A stretch of 64,000 nt of DNA from Methanobacterium sp. ERen5 (GTDB taxonomy: Archaea > Methanobacteriota > Methanobacteria > Methanobacteriales > Methanobacteriaceae), in NCBI GenBank assembly GCA_024167805.1, contig CP099988.1, forward strand, positions 1,620,001 through 1,684,000, written 5' to 3'. The first letter of the stretch is position 1. Every line of letters starts with the position of its first letter. The position numbers and the translations under genes were made by a program. Below, one piece after another: positions 1 through 9,232 of this stretch. The notes beneath the pieces were generated by a model that saw nothing but the letters and a program-made list of their open reading frames with translations, had not been told where the DNA came from and ran no database searches.

Positions 1-451
1 GTTAGAATTAATTTTAGTATCATTTACTGATAATGTTCCTTTGTTGTTGTATATGGCTCCACCATTAGGATTTGTTTTGTTTGATTTAGTGTATCCATTC
101 ACAAGTTGAAGGTAATTAAGATTTAGTTTAACTCCAGAGTTGATTAAAAATATTCTACCCTTTTTCTGAGCATCGATAACTGATCTGGCAACACCTATCT
201 GATTAGATCCCTTAATTGTAAGGTTTTTATTTACAACAAGATCATGTTCGTAGTAGGTTCCATTCAAGTTTAAGGTGTCACCTGAATGTGCATTGTTAAT
301 TGCATTTTTTATTGCATTGGGTCCAGGAGTTACAGTGGTACTGGCCGCACTTACAGTTCCAGATACTATTATTGTCACAAGAAATATCAATCCAATTAAT
401 AAAAAAACTTGGATAAACTAGAAAATTGATTATTTAGCTTTATTTTTCCAT
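1..451 (-). CDS. Adhesin-like secreted protein, N-terminal part, frameshifted
   Basis: The gene runs off the left edge. From about base 417 down to base 1 the minus strand is open and encodes a signal-peptide core ending in SGTVSA, followed by a region rich in Asn, Thr and Gly with alternating hydrophobic residues, typical of right-handed beta-helix adhesin-like proteins of Methanobacteriales. No ATG lies in that frame. An ATG at 451-449 becomes the start if one base is restored in the T-run 443-447 and one in the A-run 401-407. This gives a classic n-region (MEKIKLNN) leading into the hydrophobic core. Without the repairs, only a TTG at 390-388 could start the frame. Family call is by composition, not by a specific motif. 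The repeats that would confirm it lie outside the window. Confidence 0.6.
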
Positions 452-581
452 TATTTATTATTTAACCCCCAAATTGAATTTTATAATAAACTTAATATAA
501 TATATATTCTTATACATTTATTAATCTTAGGGGAATTATTAATTTGTTGATTTTTGGAAAAATTTTATGTGGATCAACGAT

Positions 582-590
582 CTTTTTATA
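582..590 (+). promoter_or_regulatory. TATA box for tsr3-rpl40e
   Basis: CTTTTTATA lies 28 bases before the tsr3 ATG at 619. At the usual archaeal spacing of about 25 bases the transcript would begin just upstream of the start codon, so the leader would be very short. Confidence 0.4.
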
Positions 591-618
591 GTGGGAAGAT
601 CAAGGTAAGATGTAAACA

Positions 619-1128
619 ATGAAAGTATCGGTGTATCATGCAGAACAGTGTGACCCTAAAAAATGTACCACTGTAAAGCTTCAAAGGCAAGGTAAAATTA
701 AAGTTGTAACTAAGATTACCATGTTACCTAGGGGAGCAATAGTACTGGATCCATTTTCTGCAAAATCAGTTTCATTCGAAGACAGAGAAATAGTTGAAAA
801 AAATGGTATTGTAGGTCTTGACTGTTCTTGGAACAGAATTCAAAAGTCCAGCATAATGTTCAAGGGCAAAAAATATCACAGATCTCTTCCTTTCCTTGTT
901 GCAGCAAATCCCGTCAATTATGGAAAGTCATGCAAACTCTCAACTGCAGAGGCTATTGCAGCAACTTTTTATATAGTGGGACTTAAAGATAATGCTGTTG
1001 AAATAATGTCCCAATTCAAATGGGGACCTCATTTTCTCAAGCTCAACCATGAGTTATTAGAGGAATATTCAAGCGCTAAAACAAGTGCTGAAGTTGTTAA
1101 GATTCAAAATAGTTTTATAGGAGGCTAA
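619..1128 (+). CDS. tsr3: 16S rRNA aminocarboxypropyltransferase Tsr3 (DUF367)
   Basis: 169 residues, a complete member of the Tsr3/DUF367 family, which transfers the 3-amino-3-carboxypropyl group of S-adenosylmethionine to a modified uridine of small-subunit rRNA near the decoding site. Family signatures visible are the early Cys pair (CDPKKCT), LDPFS, the GLDCSWN segment, and [15 protein letters not shown] leading to the KLSTAEA stretch that lines the SAM site. The stop codon is two bases before rpl40e, so the two genes form a translation-related operon. The ATG start follows a purine-rich stretch and a nearby TATA box. The family assignment is strong; the exact modified nucleotide is inferred from family knowledge. 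Confidence 0.93.
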   Translation: MKVSVYHAEQCDPKKCTTVKLQRQGKIKVVTKITMLPRGAIVLDPFSAKSVSFEDREIVEKNGIVGLDCSWNRIQKSSIMFKGKKYHRSLPFLVAANPVNYGKSCKLSTAEAIAATFYIVGLKDNAVEIMSQFKWGPHFLKLNHELLEEYSSAKTSAEVVKIQNSFIGG

Positions 1129-1130
1129 AA

Positions 1131-1277
1131 ATGGCTAGATTTGAAGAAGCAGAGAACAGGCTGTTTAAAATTAAAATTTGCCTTAAATGTAACGCAAGGA
1201 ACCCACCGACTGCAAAAACTTGCAGAAAATGCGGTTACAAAGGTTTAAGATATAAAGCAAAAGAAGCAAGAGGTTAA
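1131..1277 (+). CDS. rpl40e: 50S ribosomal protein L40e
   Basis: 48-residue basic zinc-ribbon protein beginning [10 protein letters not shown], with two CxxC knuckles (CLKC at residues 17-20 and CRKC at 31-34) and a Lys/Arg-rich tail. This matches archaeal L40e, a structural large-subunit protein, in length and layout. The gene starts two bases after tsr3 behind AGGAGG, so it is probably cotranscribed and translationally coupled to it. Confidence 0.93.
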   Translation: MARFEEAENRLFKIKICLKCNARNPPTAKTCRKCGYKGLRYKAKEARG

Positions 1278-1293
1278 TTTTGCACATACCGAT

Positions 1294-1323
1294 TTAACTA
1301 GGGGTTTAATACCCTAATGTTAA
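1294..1323 (+). terminator. Hairpin after rpl40e
   Basis: TTAAC-TAGGG pairs with CCCTA-(AT bulge)-GTTAA around an 8-base loop, 17 bases after the rpl40e stop and about 80 bases before the next gene. It has no following T-run, so it may stabilise the 3' end or control the next gene rather than terminate transcription. Confidence 0.3.
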
Positions 1324-1401
1324 ATTATATGTCTTAAAATGATATTAATGTTTAATATTGATTTTAATATTTTTCTATGATTGTTTTAATAGAGTGATTA
1401 G

Positions 1402-2142
1402 ATGAACGTTGAAAATTACATCAGAGAAACTCTAAAGGATCACAAGTTACACCTAACTCTTCTTGATCCCGAGGAACAAACGCCTGAAGAAGCAGTTTCC
1501 ATTGCAATAAATGCTGTTTCTGGTGGAACAGATGGTATAATGTTAGGTGGTTCGACAACTAATTCTACAGAGCTAGATGCAACAGCAAAAGCGCTTAAAG
1601 AAAATGTTGATGTTCCGATCATACTGTTTCCTGGTAACATAACTGGTGTTAGTAAATATGCTGATGCTATATTTTTTATGAGTCTACTGAACTCCTGTAA
1701 TCCATACTGGATAACTGGAGCTCAAGCATTAGGTGCTCCAACAATTAAAAAACTGGGTATAGAAACCATATCCATGGGATATTTGGTTGTGGAACCTGGT
1801 GGAACAGTTGCATGGGTTGGAGATGCCAAGGTAATCCCAAGGAAAAAACCTGATCTGGCAGCTGCATACGCAATGGCTGCAGACTTCATGGGTATGAAAC
1901 TACTCTACCTCGAAGCAGGATCAGGGGCTGATGAGCACATTCCAAAGGAAATGATACAACTAGTTAAAAAGACCACAAATTCCATCGTAATAGTTGGTGG
2001 TGGAATAAGAACAGCTCAAGATGCTGCTGAAGTTGCATCTGCAGGTGCAGATATGGTGGTTACAGGTACAGTTGTTGAAAACAGTTCCAACATCAAAGAT
2101 AAAATTCAGGAACTCGTTGATGGTATAAGATCAGCTGAATAA
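1402..2142 (+). CDS. Geranylgeranylglyceryl phosphate synthase
   Basis: 246 residues. It makes the first ether bond of archaeal membrane lipids, joining geranylgeranyl diphosphate to sn-glycerol-1-phosphate. The protein is a TIM barrel of the PcrB/GGGPS family. HLTLLDPE near the N-terminus carries the Mg-binding Asp, followed by GTDGIMLGGS, then YLEAGSGA and VGGGIRT near the C-terminus, which form the phosphate-binding loops. The ATG at 1402 follows GAGTGATTAG. The gene stands alone between tsr3-rpl40e and the DUF169 gene, all on the plus strand. The family call is firm. Confidence 0.93.
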   Translation: MNVENYIRETLKDHKLHLTLLDPEEQTPEEAVSIAINAVSGGTDGIMLGGSTTNSTELDATAKALKENVDVPIILFPGNITGVSKYADAIFFMSLLNSCNPYWITGAQALGAPTIKKLGIETISMGYLVVEPGGTVAWVGDAKVIPRKKPDLAAAYAMAADFMGMKLLYLEAGSGADEHIPKEMIQLVKKTTNSIVIVGGGIRTAQDAAEVASAGADMVVTGTVVENSSNIKDKIQELVDGIRSAE

Positions 2143-2288
2143 CTGAAACCCATACCAACATTTTTTATTCAATAATTTTTTTATAAATTCTCAATTTTCT
2201 TTATTTATTTTTATAAGTCATATTCACGGCGTTATAAAGCAAATAATATATTTCTGAACACACAATATCTTTTTAAGAGGTGAATATC

Positions 2289-2969
2289 ATGAGTAGTTGT
2301 GATGTGAACGGTTATGAGGAATTATCAAATAAGATGAAGACTAAACTTGGACTAGAAAAATCTCCAGTTGCAGTTAAACTTGTTTTAAGGGAAGAAGACA
2401 TTCCTGAGGGCATTTCCAAAATAGACTCCAAATTAAGGCACTGTGAAATGGTACAAAAAGCAGCTCAAGGAGAAACATTTTACTCAACTGTTGAAGAACA
2501 AGCATGTAAAGGGGGAGCCGGTGCAATAGGGCTCATGGAACCGCCTGAAAAGGTTAAAACAGGGGAAATGTACTACTCCTTAGAGAGGTTTTCCAGTCTC
2601 GGTGCAGCCAAAAGAACAGTAGATGCCATACCCAAAATAGATCCAATTATGAAGGCCATAATCTACGCACCTTTGGAAACAGCACCATTCGATCCCGATG
2701 TGGTGGTCATAATAGGTAACTCAAAACAAGCGATGATGTTGGCACAGGCAATGGTATTTACCCTTGGAGGAAGGATCGAAGCAGACTTTGCTGGAATTCA
2801 ATCCATCTGTGGCGATGCAGTTGCAGGGCCTTACACAACTAAAAAACCAAACTTCACACTGGGATGCAGTGGCTCAAGAAAATATGCCGGAATAAAAACC
2901 GACGATGTAATAGTTGGAATGAACGGTGAAAATATAGGTTGCGTTGTAAACGCACTCGAAGCACTTTAA
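2289..2969 (+). CDS. DUF169 family protein
   Basis: About 226 residues, matching the DUF169 family common in methanogens. Visible features are SPVAVKL near the N-terminus, conserved Cys residues (RHCEMVQ, EQACKGG), then FDPDVVVIIG and a C-terminal half with CGDAVAGPYTT and LGCSGSRKYAG. The function is not established; the conserved cysteines suggest metal or cofactor binding, which is inference. I prefer ATG 2289, which sits 6 bases after AGGTG, to an in-frame GTG at 2280 that overlaps that ribosome site. Single gene followed by a T-rich terminator. Confidence 0.85.
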   Translation: MSSCDVNGYEELSNKMKTKLGLEKSPVAVKLVLREEDIPEGISKIDSKLRHCEMVQKAAQGETFYSTVEEQACKGGAGAIGLMEPPEKVKTGEMYYSLERFSSLGAAKRTVDAIPKIDPIMKAIIYAPLETAPFDPDVVVIIGNSKQAMMLAQAMVFTLGGRIEADFAGIQSICGDAVAGPYTTKKPNFTLGCSGSRKYAGIKTDDVIVGMNGENIGCVVNALEAL

Positions 2970-2987
2970 TTCAATAAAATCAACATA

Positions 2988-3012
2988 TTTTTTTTGTTTT
3001 CTCTCTTTTTTT
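2988..3012 (+). terminator. Oligo-T terminator after the DUF169 gene
   Basis: Runs of eight and seven T separated by a short T/C-rich spacer begin 18 bases after the stop codon. Intrinsic archaeal termination occurs at such U-tracts. Confidence 0.5.
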
Positions 3013-3238
3013 GGTGTCTATTTTTTGATCACAAATATTTTATTTTTTAATATTTTGGAATTTTTTTATTGGAAAACATCCACTATTTTACAATTAAACA
3101 GCTAAACGGATATTGGGTGGGTTGTATGAGGTTTTAGTTGAAATTAGAAAAATTTTTACAAGTTATATGTTTAGAGAACAAGAAATAATGCCGGTTTTTA
3201 ACTGAATTTAAAAAATAAAAAAATAGGAAGATTTGTTC

Positions 3239-6200
3239 CTAAGACTTTGTGGTAAAGCTGAATGAATACGGTGCTGCCATGTAGTTGCCGCTTCTGTCAA
3301 CAACGCTTTTAGACTGGAATGTTACTACGTACTTTGTGGATTTAGCATAATATTTGCCTTGGGGTAATGTTAAAGTTAAAGTTTTACCATCATTGATGAT
3401 TTGAGGAGTTAGTGTTATAACTGTTCCATTAGTGCTTTTTATCGTAACCAACTTCATATTTACGCTATTAATCGATTTACTGAAATTTATTGTTAACTTT
3501 TGGCTTGTAGAGACTTTGGTTGCAGAATTTGTAGGTGTAGTACTGACAATTTTTGGCGGCACAGCGTCCACAGTGAATTTTGTTGTGTAACCTGAGACTA
3601 AACTTGTGTTGTTAACATCTAAAACACTGTTGACAGGTAAGGTTAGTGTATACAATCCTCCTGCAAATGTTCCACTGGCACTGGTAATGGTCAAAACATT
3701 ACCATTTATGGATGTAGTTATTGGTACGGCTGTGTTTGAACTGTTCTTCAAGGTTATTTGGTTGTAGGCTGAACCTTTGTAGATTTGTTTGTTAAATGTA
3801 ATTTTTATTACCTTATTTGTAGGTACATTGACTGCGTTGTTAGCTGGATCTGAACTTGTGACTTGTAGTGGTGGAACTGTGGTAAAGCTGGTTGTGTATG
3901 TAGCAGCAGGGTTACTTGTTAAATCTTCTATAGCATCATAAGGTATGTTTAAGGTGTATGTAGTTCCTGCAATGAAATTTCCCAAAGGAACTATATTGAG
4001 CGAATTACAGGATATTGTCGGAGTTTTTATTCCCACAGGACCGTTAACAGTGCTTAATGTTATGTCTGAAAAGTTTGCACCGGCTTTAATAGAGTCAGTG
4101 AATACAACCTTGATTGGTTTGGTTAATGCTACATTAACTGCGTTATTTACTGGATCTGTGCTTTTAACTTGTGCTGCTGGAATTGTGGTAAAATTAGTGG
4201 TGTAAGAGCTTACAGCGTTACCAGCTAAATCTTCTATGGCATCATCTGGTATTTTAATGGTGTATGTTACTCCTTTGAATAATTTCTCCATTGGCACTAT
4301 TATTAGGGAGTTGCCTGTTATTCTTATGTCCGCAGCTATTTGGTCGCTGTTGGAGCTTAATGTTATGTCTGCGAAGTTTGCCCCTTGTTTAATAGGTTCA
4401 TTGAATACTAACGTAATTACCTTATTCAGAGGTACATTAATTGCATTTTTTGATGGATCTGTTTTAGTTACTAATGGAGGTTCTGTGTCAATGAAGTTGT
4501 CTATCTCTGTAACATATGCATCTTTTGTATATCCAAGATCATCATGTGCAAAGTTATTGTAGGCACCTATGGTGGTTGGATAATCATTAGACCATGTATT
4601 ACCTGCTACATAAACTTCGCCACTACCAGTCATGGCAACGCAGTTACCATAATCTGCATTTGCCCCTCCTATTATGGAAGTATCTAAGGATTGTTGATCA
4701 GTGTTTGGATTTTTAAGCACAGAGAAGAATACGTCTTCATTACCGTTGTAAGCTGGTGAAGATGTTACACCTGCGAAGTTGGTTGAATTGGTAGTTCCAA
4801 CAACTCCGAAATTTGGACCTAATCCTGAAACAACAATGCCATTTGCAACGTCGTTACTGTTACCACCTAAATATATGCTGTATAAGACAGATTGGAGTTC
4901 TTTGTCTAATATGGTAACGAATGCATCTTCCTGGCCTCTGTTGGTACTTGATTGCTGTGAAACAATTGGCTGGAAATCTGTTGACCAGGTTCCTCCAACA
5001 ACGTAAACTCTTCCAACTGGATCCACTGCAATGCCATTACCCATGTCACGTGCAGATCCACCTAATAATGCTGCACTTTCTACATTTTCAAGGTACTGGC
5101 AAGATAATTTAACAACGAATGCATCATAATCTCCTTTATTGTTTACTAAACTAGGGTTCTTTGGATAAGTGTTTGCCAATTGGATGGCAGGGAAATCTGA
5201 GGCATTGGTTGCTCCAGTTATGTAGATGTAATTCTGTTGGTCTACAGCTAGGGCATTTGCATAACTAGTTCCCTCACCACCGAAAACCACTCCTGATGTG
5301 AAGTAAGTTAGGTCGTTGTTTAATTTTGATACAAACACATCTCCATTACCAACGTAGGTGTATGCATTTGTAGGTTCTCCAAAACTAGAATATCTCACAG
5401 GATAACCTGTTACAGATGCGCCTTTAGGATCAGTTCCGTTGTAGGAGAATGTCTGCCCTGTTATGTAAATGTTGTTTGAAGCATCTATCAAAATTCCTTT
5501 AGCTATATCTGAACGATTTCCACCGAAGAAGGTACTGGTATTTAATCCTAGATTGTTGTTCAATTTTGTGATGAAAACATCACCAGCTCCAGTATCCCAT
5601 GGAACTGTCCATGCACCGTTTGTCATAGGATAATCATGAGAATAGGTTACACCAGTAACAAATACATTACATCCAGTTCTTCCGTTGTTATCAAGTGCAA
5701 TACCATATGCCTGATCGCTGTAACTTCCACCTATGTAAGTGCTTTCTTTTAGGGTGCTGAGGTCACTGCTAAATTTGGATACAAAAACATCCCATTCGTT
5801 TGTTGGAGCTCCATTGTTGTATGTTCCAGCGTCTGGGAAATCGTATGATCCAGTGTATCCTGTTACGTAGACATCTCCATCTTTGTCTACTGCAATTGCA
5901 TTGATCCCGTCGTAACTGTTACCACCGAGGTATGTGCTTGAAAGCAATGGGTCGATGAAGAGCCTGTATTCCTTGTTGTATGCACCAGTTTTGTAACCGT
6001 AACTGGTTCCGTTTAAAACGTAAGAAACAGGTATAACAACACGTTTTCCATTGATTATCTGATAAGCAAATGGTTTGGTGAGTTTAAGTGCACTTGAACC
6101 GTTTAGAATTTCAAGTTCGCCGTTTTTGTTAACTTTTAATCCTGTAGATCCGCTAACATTAACCCATATGCTGTTTGGACTTCCTTTACGTGTTATAACG

Positions 6201-6667
6201 TATATTTTTTCGATGTTCTTTCCATGTGCCTTCAGATGGAGGTTTACACCAGTGTACAGATTGGTGTAGAGAACCTGCTGGTAGGTTGAAACGTTTTTCT
6301 TCCAATTTTTGGAATTTTTTCCGATGTAGTAGTTTACCTTGGTTTTTGCAGGGTTGAGTCCTGAAACAGCTATATGGTTCGCACCGTTAAAATTCTCGCT
6401 AACGATCCAGGACTTTTTGTTCTTACTTAACCTGTAAATAATTCCATTGTTCTCAACATAAACACTTCCAATGAATGTGTTTGCCGAGTACTTCACATTT
6501 TTATCTGCTATTTGGCCGTTATTTTGGGTGAAAGGTATTGTAACGTTGACAAATTTTTTATCATTCACACTTACCTTTTTTGTTGTGTTGGCAGCACTTG
6601 CCGATCCCATGAAAATAAAAAGAACCATAATCAACAGAATTATCAATCCTTTTTTTCGTATGTTCAA
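3239..6667 (-). CDS. Secreted surface protein with SBBP repeats and four Ig-like (SbsA/Big_5) domains
   Basis: About 1142 residues. An N-terminal signal peptide (hydrophobic run ending GSASA) is followed by a roughly 200-residue region typical of SBBP-repeat proteins, then six or more beta-propeller-like SBBP repeats with recurrent YLGG/FGGN, GIAVD and VYVTG motifs, and four tandem Ig-like modules of about 95 residues, each beginning with a TDPxNNAVNV-type motif followed by a VFxxxI strand. There is no obvious C-terminal membrane anchor or sorting motif. The start is TTG 6667, eight bases after AGGGGG; an upstream in-frame TTG at 6703 lies before that site. It is likely exported and involved in the cell surface or attachment, which is inference. 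The Ig modules are also repeated at DNA level between about 3840 and 4500. Confidence 0.8.
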   Translation of the reverse strand: MNIRKKGLIILLIMVLFIFMGSASAANTTKKVSVNDKKFVNVTIPFTQNNGQIADKNVKYSANTFIGSVYVENNGIIYRLSKNKKSWIVSENFNGANHIAVSGLNPAKTKVNYYIGKNSKNWKKNVSTYQQVLYTNLYTGVNLHLKAHGKNIEKIYVITRKGSPNSIWVNVSGSTGLKVNKNGELEILNGSSALKLTKPFAYQIINGKRVVIPVSYVLNGTSYGYKTGAYNKEYRLFIDPLLSSTYLGGNSYDGINAIAVDKDGDVYVTGYTGSYDFPDAGTYNNGAPTNEWDVFVSKFSSDLSTLKESTYIGGSYSDQAYGIALDNNGRTGCNVFVTGVTYSHDYPMTNGAWTVPWDTGAGDVFITKLNNNLGLNTSTFFGGNRSDIAKGILIDASNNIYITGQTFSYNGTDPKGASVTGYPVRYSSFGEPTNAYTYVGNGDVFVSKLNNDLTYFTSGVVFGGEGTSYANALAVDQQNYIYITGATNASDFPAIQLANTYPKNPSLVNNKGDYDAFVVKLSCQYLENVESAALLGGSARDMGNGIAVDPVGRVYVVGGTWSTDFQPIVSQQSSTNRGQEDAFVTILDKELQSVLYSIYLGGNSNDVANGIVVSGLGPNFGVVGTTNSTNFAGVTSSPAYNGNEDVFFSVLKNPNTDQQSLDTSIIGGANADYGNCVAMTGSGEVYVAGNTWSNDYPTTIGAYNNFAHDDLGYTKDAYVTEIDNFIDTEPPLVTKTDPSKNAINVPLNKVITLVFNEPIKQGANFADITLSSNSDQIAADIRITGNSLIIVPMEKLFKGVTYTIKIPDDAIEDLAGNAVSSYTTNFTTIPAAQVKSTDPVNNAVNVALTKPIKVVFTDSIKAGANFSDITLSTVNGPVGIKTPTISCNSLNIVPLGNFIAGTTYTLNIPYDAIEDLTSNPAATYTTSFTTVPPLQVTSSDPANNAVNVPTNKVIKITFNKQIYKGSAYNQITLKNSSNTAVPITTSINGNVLTITSASGTFAGGLYTLTLPVNSVLDVNNTSLVSGYTTKFTVDAVPPKIVSTTPTNSATKVSTSQKLTINFSKSINSVNMKLVTIKSTNGTVITLTPQIINDGKTLTLTLPQGKYYAKSTKYVVTFQSKSVVDRSGNYMAAPYSFSFTTKS
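3800..4500 (-). repeat. Tandem DNA repeats encoding Ig-like modules
   Basis: Near-identical blocks recur at a spacing of about 285-300 bases, for example GTTAAATCTTCTATAGCATC near 3918 and TAAATCTTCTATGGCATCAT near 4228, with matching blocks coding for the NNAVNV and NFSDITL motifs. They encode consecutive Ig-like domains and could recombine to change domain number. Confidence 0.5.
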
Positions 6668-7103
6668 ATTGAATTTCCCCCTTATTGAATAACTTGTTGA
6701 CAAAATTATTTAAAAAAACAAATTATCTACTAAAAAAAATTGTTGTCCACTATTTTTTTGTTACTCCGCCCCCATTCAACCCCCGATAAATTTTTTTATT
6801 CAAATTTCATAAAAAATGATTATCGAGAGATAGTTTCTACTTCTGTATTATTAAATTTTTCTATGTGTAATAACGATTAATTAGCCCTATTTTAATAATA
6901 AAACATTGAAATAGGGATATTTAAATGAATACAGCGTTAAATGTTGAAAATAAATCTTAAAAAACAGTATTTACAGATTCGATCAGGAATAATTGAACTA
7001 ACTCGGGGTTTGTATATTAATTTTCAATAGTTTGGCATGGGGTGATTTGAGTTAATTTTATTTGGCCATACTCAAACTAAATATTGGATCAGGCCTTAAA
7101 CCA
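6668..7103. other. Intergenic region, no gene seen
   Basis: Very AT-rich. It must hold the promoter of the surface-protein gene. It contains two C-tracts (CGCCCCC and ACCCCC near 6768-6784) and an imperfect palindrome with CGATAA (6784-6789) and TTATCG (6820-6825) arms. I see no open reading frame with a ribosome site. Confidence 0.4.
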
Positions 7104-7772
7104 TTATAAATGATCTTTAATATTGATATAGTCTTGATATATGTTGATATTTATGAGTTCAAGTTTGTTTAGTGAGGGAATTCCATAAAAAACAACTCCA
7201 TCTCTTATCATCTTAATTAATATTGGATTTAAATTGTTTTTATGATGGGATAAATATTTCAAAAGCAGGTCTGAATGGCAGATAAATGGCATACCAAGCC
7301 CTTTAGCAGATTGAAGTAATCCGGTATCTTCTCTGGCCAAGACAGAAACGATGTTTTCAGGATCACGATAGTTGACGGCAGTTTCAATCAAATTTCTGTA
7401 GGTCTCTGTAGTTACGGTGGGTTGGTCCCCTGCTGCACACAGGATCAAACCTGAACTTAAATTTTGAACCCCATTTAGAAGTGTTTCTGATAATTCAACG
7501 TTGTTTTCATGATTTTGAATAATTTTCAATCGTTTATCTGGATAATCTTTGAGTACAGGACCTATTTCTTCACTGAAGTGTCCAAGCACAACTCTGCACT
7601 CATCCACACCTGAATTTAGCACATTATCAATGGTGTGTAGAATAACTGGTTTCCCACCAATATCCATGAGGAGTTTGTGTTTTATTTCTAGTTTGCGGGA
7701 CTTCAGGTCTTCAATCATTCTCCGGTTCTTACCAGCTGCTGTGATCACTGCTGAAACCATGATTTTGCTCAT
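7104..7772 (-). CDS. MobA-like nucleotidyltransferase family protein
   Basis: About 222 residues, a GT-A fold NTP transferase. The N-terminal AVITAAGKNRRM is the nucleotide-binding loop of the MobA/MocA/IspD superfamily, followed by KHKLLMDIGGKPVILHTI with the sugar- or cofactor-phosphate Lys, and CAAGDQPTVT, the metal-binding Asp region. This pattern is closest to molybdopterin cytidylyl/guanylyl-transferase-like proteins, but the substrate cannot be read from sequence. Two candidate ATGs (7772 and 7760) are close and neither has a good ribosome site; the longer frame to 7850 adds a non-family N-terminus. The gene stands alone. Confidence 0.75.
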   Translation of the reverse strand: MSKIMVSAVITAAGKNRRMIEDLKSRKLEIKHKLLMDIGGKPVILHTIDNVLNSGVDECRVVLGHFSEEIGPVLKDYPDKRLKIIQNHENNVELSETLLNGVQNLSSGLILCAAGDQPTVTTETYRNLIETAVNYRDPENIVSVLAREDTGLLQSAKGLGMPFICHSDLLLKYLSHHKNNLNPILIKMIRDGVVFYGIPSLNKLELININIYQDYINIKDHL

Positions 7773-7879
7773 GAGAACTATATCTATAGATTGTGAATAA
7801 TAAAATAATTGGTTTAAAACTGAATCATTAAATAATTGGGCAAAATTCAAAAAAAGATAAAAAGGATAAAAAAATGGGT

Positions 7880-9073
7880 TTAGGGAGTGTACTGGATTGC
7901 CTGTGCATATATGGACATTCCAGTACCTCCACCGACAGTCCAGAGAACTACTTTCACTGGATAATCAGTTGGGTTGTAAATGGAAATGCCTGAGCTTGGA
8001 TTAGCATCTACAGATACTGCGTAAAATCCGCTTGACATTCCACCTGGGAGTGGAAATCCTGCTCCCATAACCGCTGCTCTCAATGCTCTTCCTGATGGGC
8101 ATGCGCCGTGTGATGGGTAACTATTAAGTTCCGGGTCGTACACTCCTACGAAGGTAACATTCGTTTTTCCATAGGCTGTTGTATGTGGTGGTACTATTGT
8201 GTTGTTCCAGCCTTCAACAAATACCCTAGCATTCACTGCACGTAGACTGTTATCATATTCTTCATAGGCCCCTAAAACACTGTTACCAGATCCAACTACA
8301 GTTTGGTTGGTAGCGGCATTGTAGACCATCACTGGAGATCCTGAAGGATATCCTGCAATATACTTGGTGGTGTTTTCACCAAATAATGATAATATCTCGC
8401 TTGGTGGGACTGTGTTACGTCCATCATTGAATTTTGCAAGTGAATAATCAATTGTGAGATTGTCACCAACGTCAGATGCATTAAACCAAGATTTAATGGC
8501 ATTTGTTGTCATATTAGTTCCTGAAACTGTGCTGTTACTGATGTCTGCAGTTGCAATGCTTTTCACAGTTTTATTTTGAACTTTAATATCCAGTCCATTT
8601 GAAGTTTTAACAGCTACTGTGTAAGGTGTTTTAAATCCCCATACAAATGTTCCTGGTGCATTAACAACTAATTTGCTTCCGTTGACAGTGACCATTCCTG
8701 GGCCGTCGAATCCTTTAGCAACACCAGTGTTAGTAACGTTACCACTAGTGATCTTGTTTATTGGAGTTTCAACAGATCCTGTTGTAATTGCTGTGTAAAA
8801 ATCACCATATTCCTGATTTTTCAGATCATCGATCAAGTAATCTGGATGGTAAATTACGGGTACTTTCCGGATATTGTTACTGTTAACAACGCTTTGTCCG
8901 CTAACAACTGTGTCTCCAATATTTACTGCAGAAAATTCTGCTGGGTTCTGAGCAGGTATGTTGGTAGCTAAACTTTTTCCCAATGTTCCCAGACCAACCA
9001 CAATGATAATTAAAACTAAAAGTATTAAAATGGGATTTTCAAGGTAATTGGTCAGGATAATTCCTCCTTTCAT
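7880..9073 (-). CDS. Membrane-anchored exported protein of unknown function
   Basis: 397 residues. One hydrophobic segment at about residues 13-33 is followed by a long extracytoplasmic region rich in Asn, Thr, Val and Gly with many N-x-S/T sites. The C-terminus has a Gly-rich GGMSSGF and GGGTGMS stretch. I do not recognise a family. The start is unclear: ATG 9073 opens the frame, but the perfect GGAGGA lies inside codons 3-4 of it. Initiation would be either at ATG without an upstream site or at a non-standard CTG/ATT downstream. It is divergent in composition from, but reminiscent of, the exported proteins near 51.6-53.3 kb. Confidence 0.6.
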   Translation of the reverse strand: MKGGIILTNYLENPILILLVLIIIVVGLGTLGKSLATNIPAQNPAEFSAVNIGDTVVSGQSVVNSNNIRKVPVIYHPDYLIDDLKNQEYGDFYTAITTGSVETPINKITSGNVTNTGVAKGFDGPGMVTVNGSKLVVNAPGTFVWGFKTPYTVAVKTSNGLDIKVQNKTVKSIATADISNSTVSGTNMTTNAIKSWFNASDVGDNLTIDYSLAKFNDGRNTVPPSEILSLFGENTTKYIAGYPSGSPVMVYNAATNQTVVGSGNSVLGAYEEYDNSLRAVNARVFVEGWNNTIVPPHTTAYGKTNVTFVGVYDPELNSYPSHGACPSGRALRAAVMGAGFPLPGGMSSGFYAVSVDANPSSGISIYNPTDYPVKVVLWTVGGGTGMSIYAQAIQYTP

Positions 9074-9232
9074 TCATCAAACATATCTCTCCTAATAAAT
9101 GACTCCCCCAAAAAGATGCATAATAAAAATCAGTGTGCATAATCTAAGGTGTTACATCAATATATTTATAGTATGTGATTTTCATTTGAATGTGCTGCAT
9201 TAAGCTGAAAGAATAAAGTAATTCAACAAGAA

